Part shown: positions 62,932 through 64,000 of the stretch, piece by piece
How the letters are laid out: each line of letters starts with the position of its first letter
Position numbering within the stretch: position 1 is the first letter of the stretch
From: an uncultured Methylocystaceae bacterium
GTDB taxonomy: Bacteria; Pseudomonadota; Alphaproteobacteria; Rhizobiales; Beijerinckiaceae
Direction of reading: 5' to 3'
Assembly (NCBI GenBank): GCA_937870755.1
Contig: CALMZV010000100.1
Coordinates: 1 to 64,000 of the forward strand
DNA length: 64,000 bases
The notes under the pieces: generated by a model
The model's database searches: none
Told to the model about the DNA's origin: nothing
Seen by the model: only the letters and a program-made list of their open reading frames with translations
Made by a program: the position numbers and the translations under genes

Positions 62932-64000
<1,069 letters not shown>

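Overview
The window is about 64 kb of very GC-rich DNA, packed with genes. The gene set points to an alphaproteobacterium of the Hyphomicrobiales (Rhizobiales) type: HdeD-like protein, PHA-system protein, DmdC-type and other acyl-CoA dehydrogenases, many crotonases, an infC with an ATT start, and two dispersed-repeat types that I recall from rhizobial genomes. I cannot name the genus. There is no rRNA, tRNA, CRISPR array, prophage, transposase or plasmid function that I can see, so this looks like ordinary chromosome. No gene-free stretch exceeds 300 bp; the largest is 57908-58182 (275 bp), which holds a tandem repeat and a palindrome.

Layout. 0.1-5.1 kb: a hypothetical gene, then a minus-strand operon ygfZ-tag-HD phosphohydrolase-tyrosine phosphatase, and a marR-MATE efflux pair whose promoter region carries a near-perfect 24-bp palindrome. 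5.2-11.6 kb, plus strand: a dihydroorotase-like amidohydrolase, an acyl-CoA synthetase, a large DUF2339 membrane protein and xseB. 11.6-20 kb: a crotonase, a small hypothetical, a P1-family peptidase, glyQ and glyS separated by two unrelated genes, a TrmN6-like methyltransferase, a DUF2007 protein and a polyprenyl diphosphate synthase. 20-28.4 kb, mostly minus strand: a class III CoA-transferase, a TPR protein-PaiB-ispE unit, a PHA-system protein, a SleB-type cell wall hydrolase, and tsaC/sua5 coupled to a LysR regulator. 28.5-32.4 kb, plus strand: acyl-CoA dehydrogenase, enoyl-CoA hydratase, acyl-CoA dehydrogenase. 32.4-38.5 kb: a hypothetical, an SRAP protein, a minus-strand dxs-tlyA-rlmD-like operon and an HdeD-like protein. 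38.5-44.1 kb: a dispersed repeat followed by ppdK, a small membrane protein and a MeaB-like GTPase, all translationally coupled; then a two-subunit CoA-transferase. 44.2-51.4 kb: a lipocalin, infC, a glycosyltransferase, an alpha/beta hydrolase, an L,D-transpeptidase, an M20 amidohydrolase and UDP-glucose dehydrogenase.

51.4-64 kb is the most coherent functional block. Minus-strand genes encode two paralogous branched-chain amino acid-type substrate-binding proteins, two crotonases, a short-chain dehydrogenase and an AMACR-type CoA-transferase/racemase. Facing them on the plus strand are a thiolase, an APH-like phosphotransferase, a DUF6285-like protein, an acyl-CoA dehydrogenase, two tandem crotonases and the start of a nitronate monooxygenase. 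Together these can activate, epimerise, dehydrogenate, hydrate, oxidise and thiolytically cleave a (probably branched) acyl-CoA. The shared divergent promoter region has a TetR-like palindrome that could coordinate both arms.

Isoprenoid precursor genes (dxs, ispE, the polyprenyl synthase) are scattered through the first 38 kb rather than clustered. Functions are from sequence reading and family knowledge only; no database search was run.
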